From Liolophura sinensis (lineage: Eukaryota > Mollusca > Polyplacophora > Chitonida > Chitonidae): a stretch of DNA of 64,000 nt. How positions within the stretch are numbered: the first letter of the stretch is position 1; the number at the start of each line of letters is the position of its first letter. The translations under genes and the position numbers were made by a program. The notes beneath the pieces are model-generated. The model did not search any database, was not told the origin of the DNA, and was given only the letters and a program-made list of their open reading frames with translations. Below are positions 61,925 through 64,000 of this stretch, one piece after another. The DNA is taken from the NCBI RefSeq assembly GCF_032854445.1, contig NC_088301.1, forward strand, positions 29,436,402 to 29,500,401. The letters run 5' to 3'.

Positions 61925-62470
61925 GGCGCTATGGGTGCATACGTGAGTTAATGTTCTTAGAATCTACTCGTGTTGTTCACTACAGCGTGTGGGAGTCTCC
62001 CTTGTAAAATCGGTAACACCCAGTTGGATGCAACACGTGAGTTGAGCAGGCTGCCGCTGTGAACTGAAACTGGGACAAGTCCGGGATTCCGTGAGACACC
62101 GCATCAATTACCTCCCAGGCTGCCACATGTTAATATGATGTTCTCTACTCAGTCTGTCCATATAGACGAAAGCATACCCGTGGCCCGTTTCTCAAGTTGC
62201 AGGGCTCCCTTTTCTCAGGGTCCAGGCCCGGGGGTCCCGGCTGCTATATCACAGCCATATTGATGGGCTGTCAGGTATACTCTGTCGTACCCATCTGAGG
62301 CTTGTCCACCGAGTCCGCCAAATGATGGGCCTTCGCAAACTGCCAAGACAAGCGATGAATAATTTAGCACGGGAAAGGCTTCATTGTCGGCACGGGAAAT
62401 CTAATGGGTTGCTATCTAAACTGTGCGCTGACACATGGTTGAATGTGGCGATTTAAACCCCCATATCCGT
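61925..62470. promoter_or_regulatory. GC-rich intronic island (candidate conserved element)
   Basis: A 0.5-kb non-repetitive GC-rich block. CCATATAGAC near 62158 and CAGCCATATTGATGG near 62250 resemble SRF- or YY1-type sites. No coding evidence. Confidence 0.3.
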
Positions 62471-64000
62471 TCCAAAAACCACCCCATGCTCGGAAGTTAC
62501 ATGGAGGCATGGGTTTAACGTTTTCTCATTTTAGTTAAGCGCCTCAACTTGTCTGGATATTCCGCACAATACATGGCAAAAGGACACGATTCCGTTCTAG
62601 GTTTCGATGACAAAGTGTCAAACCTCAAAAGTGTTTTCTAATATGTCATATAACCCTACGTACATACAGAATAGTATAAAACACAATAGCTGAGTCCGCT
62701 ACCTCAGACATCTACTGAATTTAAAGAAAAAGTCACGTTGATTTGCCTAAGCGTATAAACAAGTTGTAAAGAATGCAGTTGGATTTTGTCTGATACATAT
62801 ATATGTTCTTTAGAAAGTTTAATGTATTTCTCTTCCAAAAGATCGTTTTACATGCATATTGCCTATATTGTAGCCTATACCATGACCGTGCCGGAATAAT
62901 ACAGGGGTTCTAAATTATCATGGAACCTTTAGCAACCGATACGAGTCCCTGTCCTATGTGTGTGAGCAGTGCTCGCGGTTATACAGTGTCATCTGTTAAA
63001 ACTCAAATCAGCGGAGTGCCCAGCCGTTTGAAGTCAAACCTGATGTACATAACAGTAGCTGATTATATTGATATTATAAGTAAGGCAGAGTCGATAATTT
63101 TACAGATTTATGAACTGCGAACCCGGTAGAAATAAAAGTTGACCGTCAAATTTATATCATCATATAAGTCATGCAACATGGACCACTCATGTGTCAACAT
63201 TGGCCATTCACGACTCAAAATCCCCAACGAGATGATACACAACATAGGCCATAAAAATGATTACTGTAAAGTGTTATTTTGTAAAATAAGTTTTCAGTTT
63301 TCTCTTTTTTTCTAGAACCCTACGTCCTTTAAATGGTTATCACCATTGTGCCAGTTGGTTGTATGAAGGCTAGGACAATTATCTGAATATTGAAATAGGC
63401 TATGATTAAGTCTCCTACGATGCTAAATCACCTCTATGAAATCAATGGAAATCATTCCAAACACCATACTGATCTAAAAGTTATTTAGAGACTGCCATCC
63501 AGCAGCCAACACCTTGTCCAGGGTCGACCAGTTAAATATAGTAGCATAAACCAGGGAGATATTACAAGGTTTTATGTTTTGCCATCTTCCCTAGATACGG
63601 GACAAAAATGCTATCGTTTGATTGTCACAACAGTTTTATTGACACATTGTGACCTCATTGTTTACGTACCATTCATCTTTGTGATTAGTTGGTTCCACTC
63701 AAAATTATTGTTATTAATCACGTGGTCTCTCTATGTATGCATAGATGTCCATAACACACGTTTGTGCTCTGTCATCTAAATGCGTTGTCTAAGTATTGTC
63801 CAAGTGTTGGGCAAGTAAAGTTTATTCCCTGGACACGTAATGATATTTTAAAGCCTGATAGAACGGCTGTACTCCATTCCTCGAAAATGTACATGTATAC
63901 AGGTCAACCCATAGACATTGAACTTGAAAATCTTTCAACTTCCTTGCGCGAGTCAGTACTATATATATGTGGGCAATATCACTGCCTTTCTACAAAATGG
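62471..64000 (+). other. NOL4 intron 1 to the window edge
   Basis: AT-rich; no repeat family or exon recognised. Confidence 0.45.

Overview
This is an AT-rich animal nuclear window with long introns, canonical GT/AG splice sites and many short interspersed repeats. The dominant repeats are tRNA-headed SINEs with a shared 3' domain ending near the word GTACGGCGTAAAACACC or GTACGACGTTAAACCCC. I associate these with molluscs and related lophotrochozoans, so a marine lophotrochozoan host is likely. That is an inference, and the species cannot be named from sequence alone.

Two real protein genes are supported, both on the + strand. The first is an XK-related (XKR4/6/7-like) membrane protein of eight coding exons from 4057 to 19189. 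The splice model gives a CDS of 3867 nt, which is 1288 codons plus stop and in frame throughout. About 390 residues form the family's membrane core. The remaining 900, mostly in one 2.5-kb exon, form a Ser-rich cytoplasmic tail. A 136-nt putative intron just before that exon acts as a frame switch: if retained, translation stops after 506 residues. The second gene is the first coding exon of a NOL4/NOL4L (nucleolar protein 4) homologue at 55720-56064. Its remaining exons were not found before the right edge.

Layout: 1-3.9 kb is SINE-rich flank. 4-19.6 kb is the XKR gene, with intronic SINEs, a foldback (MITE-like) element and a 21-bp tandem array. 19.6-55.4 kb is a 36-kb gene desert holding about 20 SINE copies, local segmental duplications, two (TA)n tracts and tandem arrays of 15, 30, 41, 44, 62-70 and 70 bp. 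It also has several GC-richer, low-repeat islands near 25.5, 30.4, 47.5 and 51.8 kb that look like candidate regulatory elements. 55.4-64 kb is the NOL4 leader, first exon and start of a long intron, with more GC-rich islands near 59 and 62 kb and two close RFX X-box matches.

No reverse transcriptase, transposase, CRISPR array, rRNA or intact tRNA gene was recognised. The two genes show no evident functional link. The desert plus islands would fit a long-range regulatory landscape for the NOL4 homologue, which is an inference.
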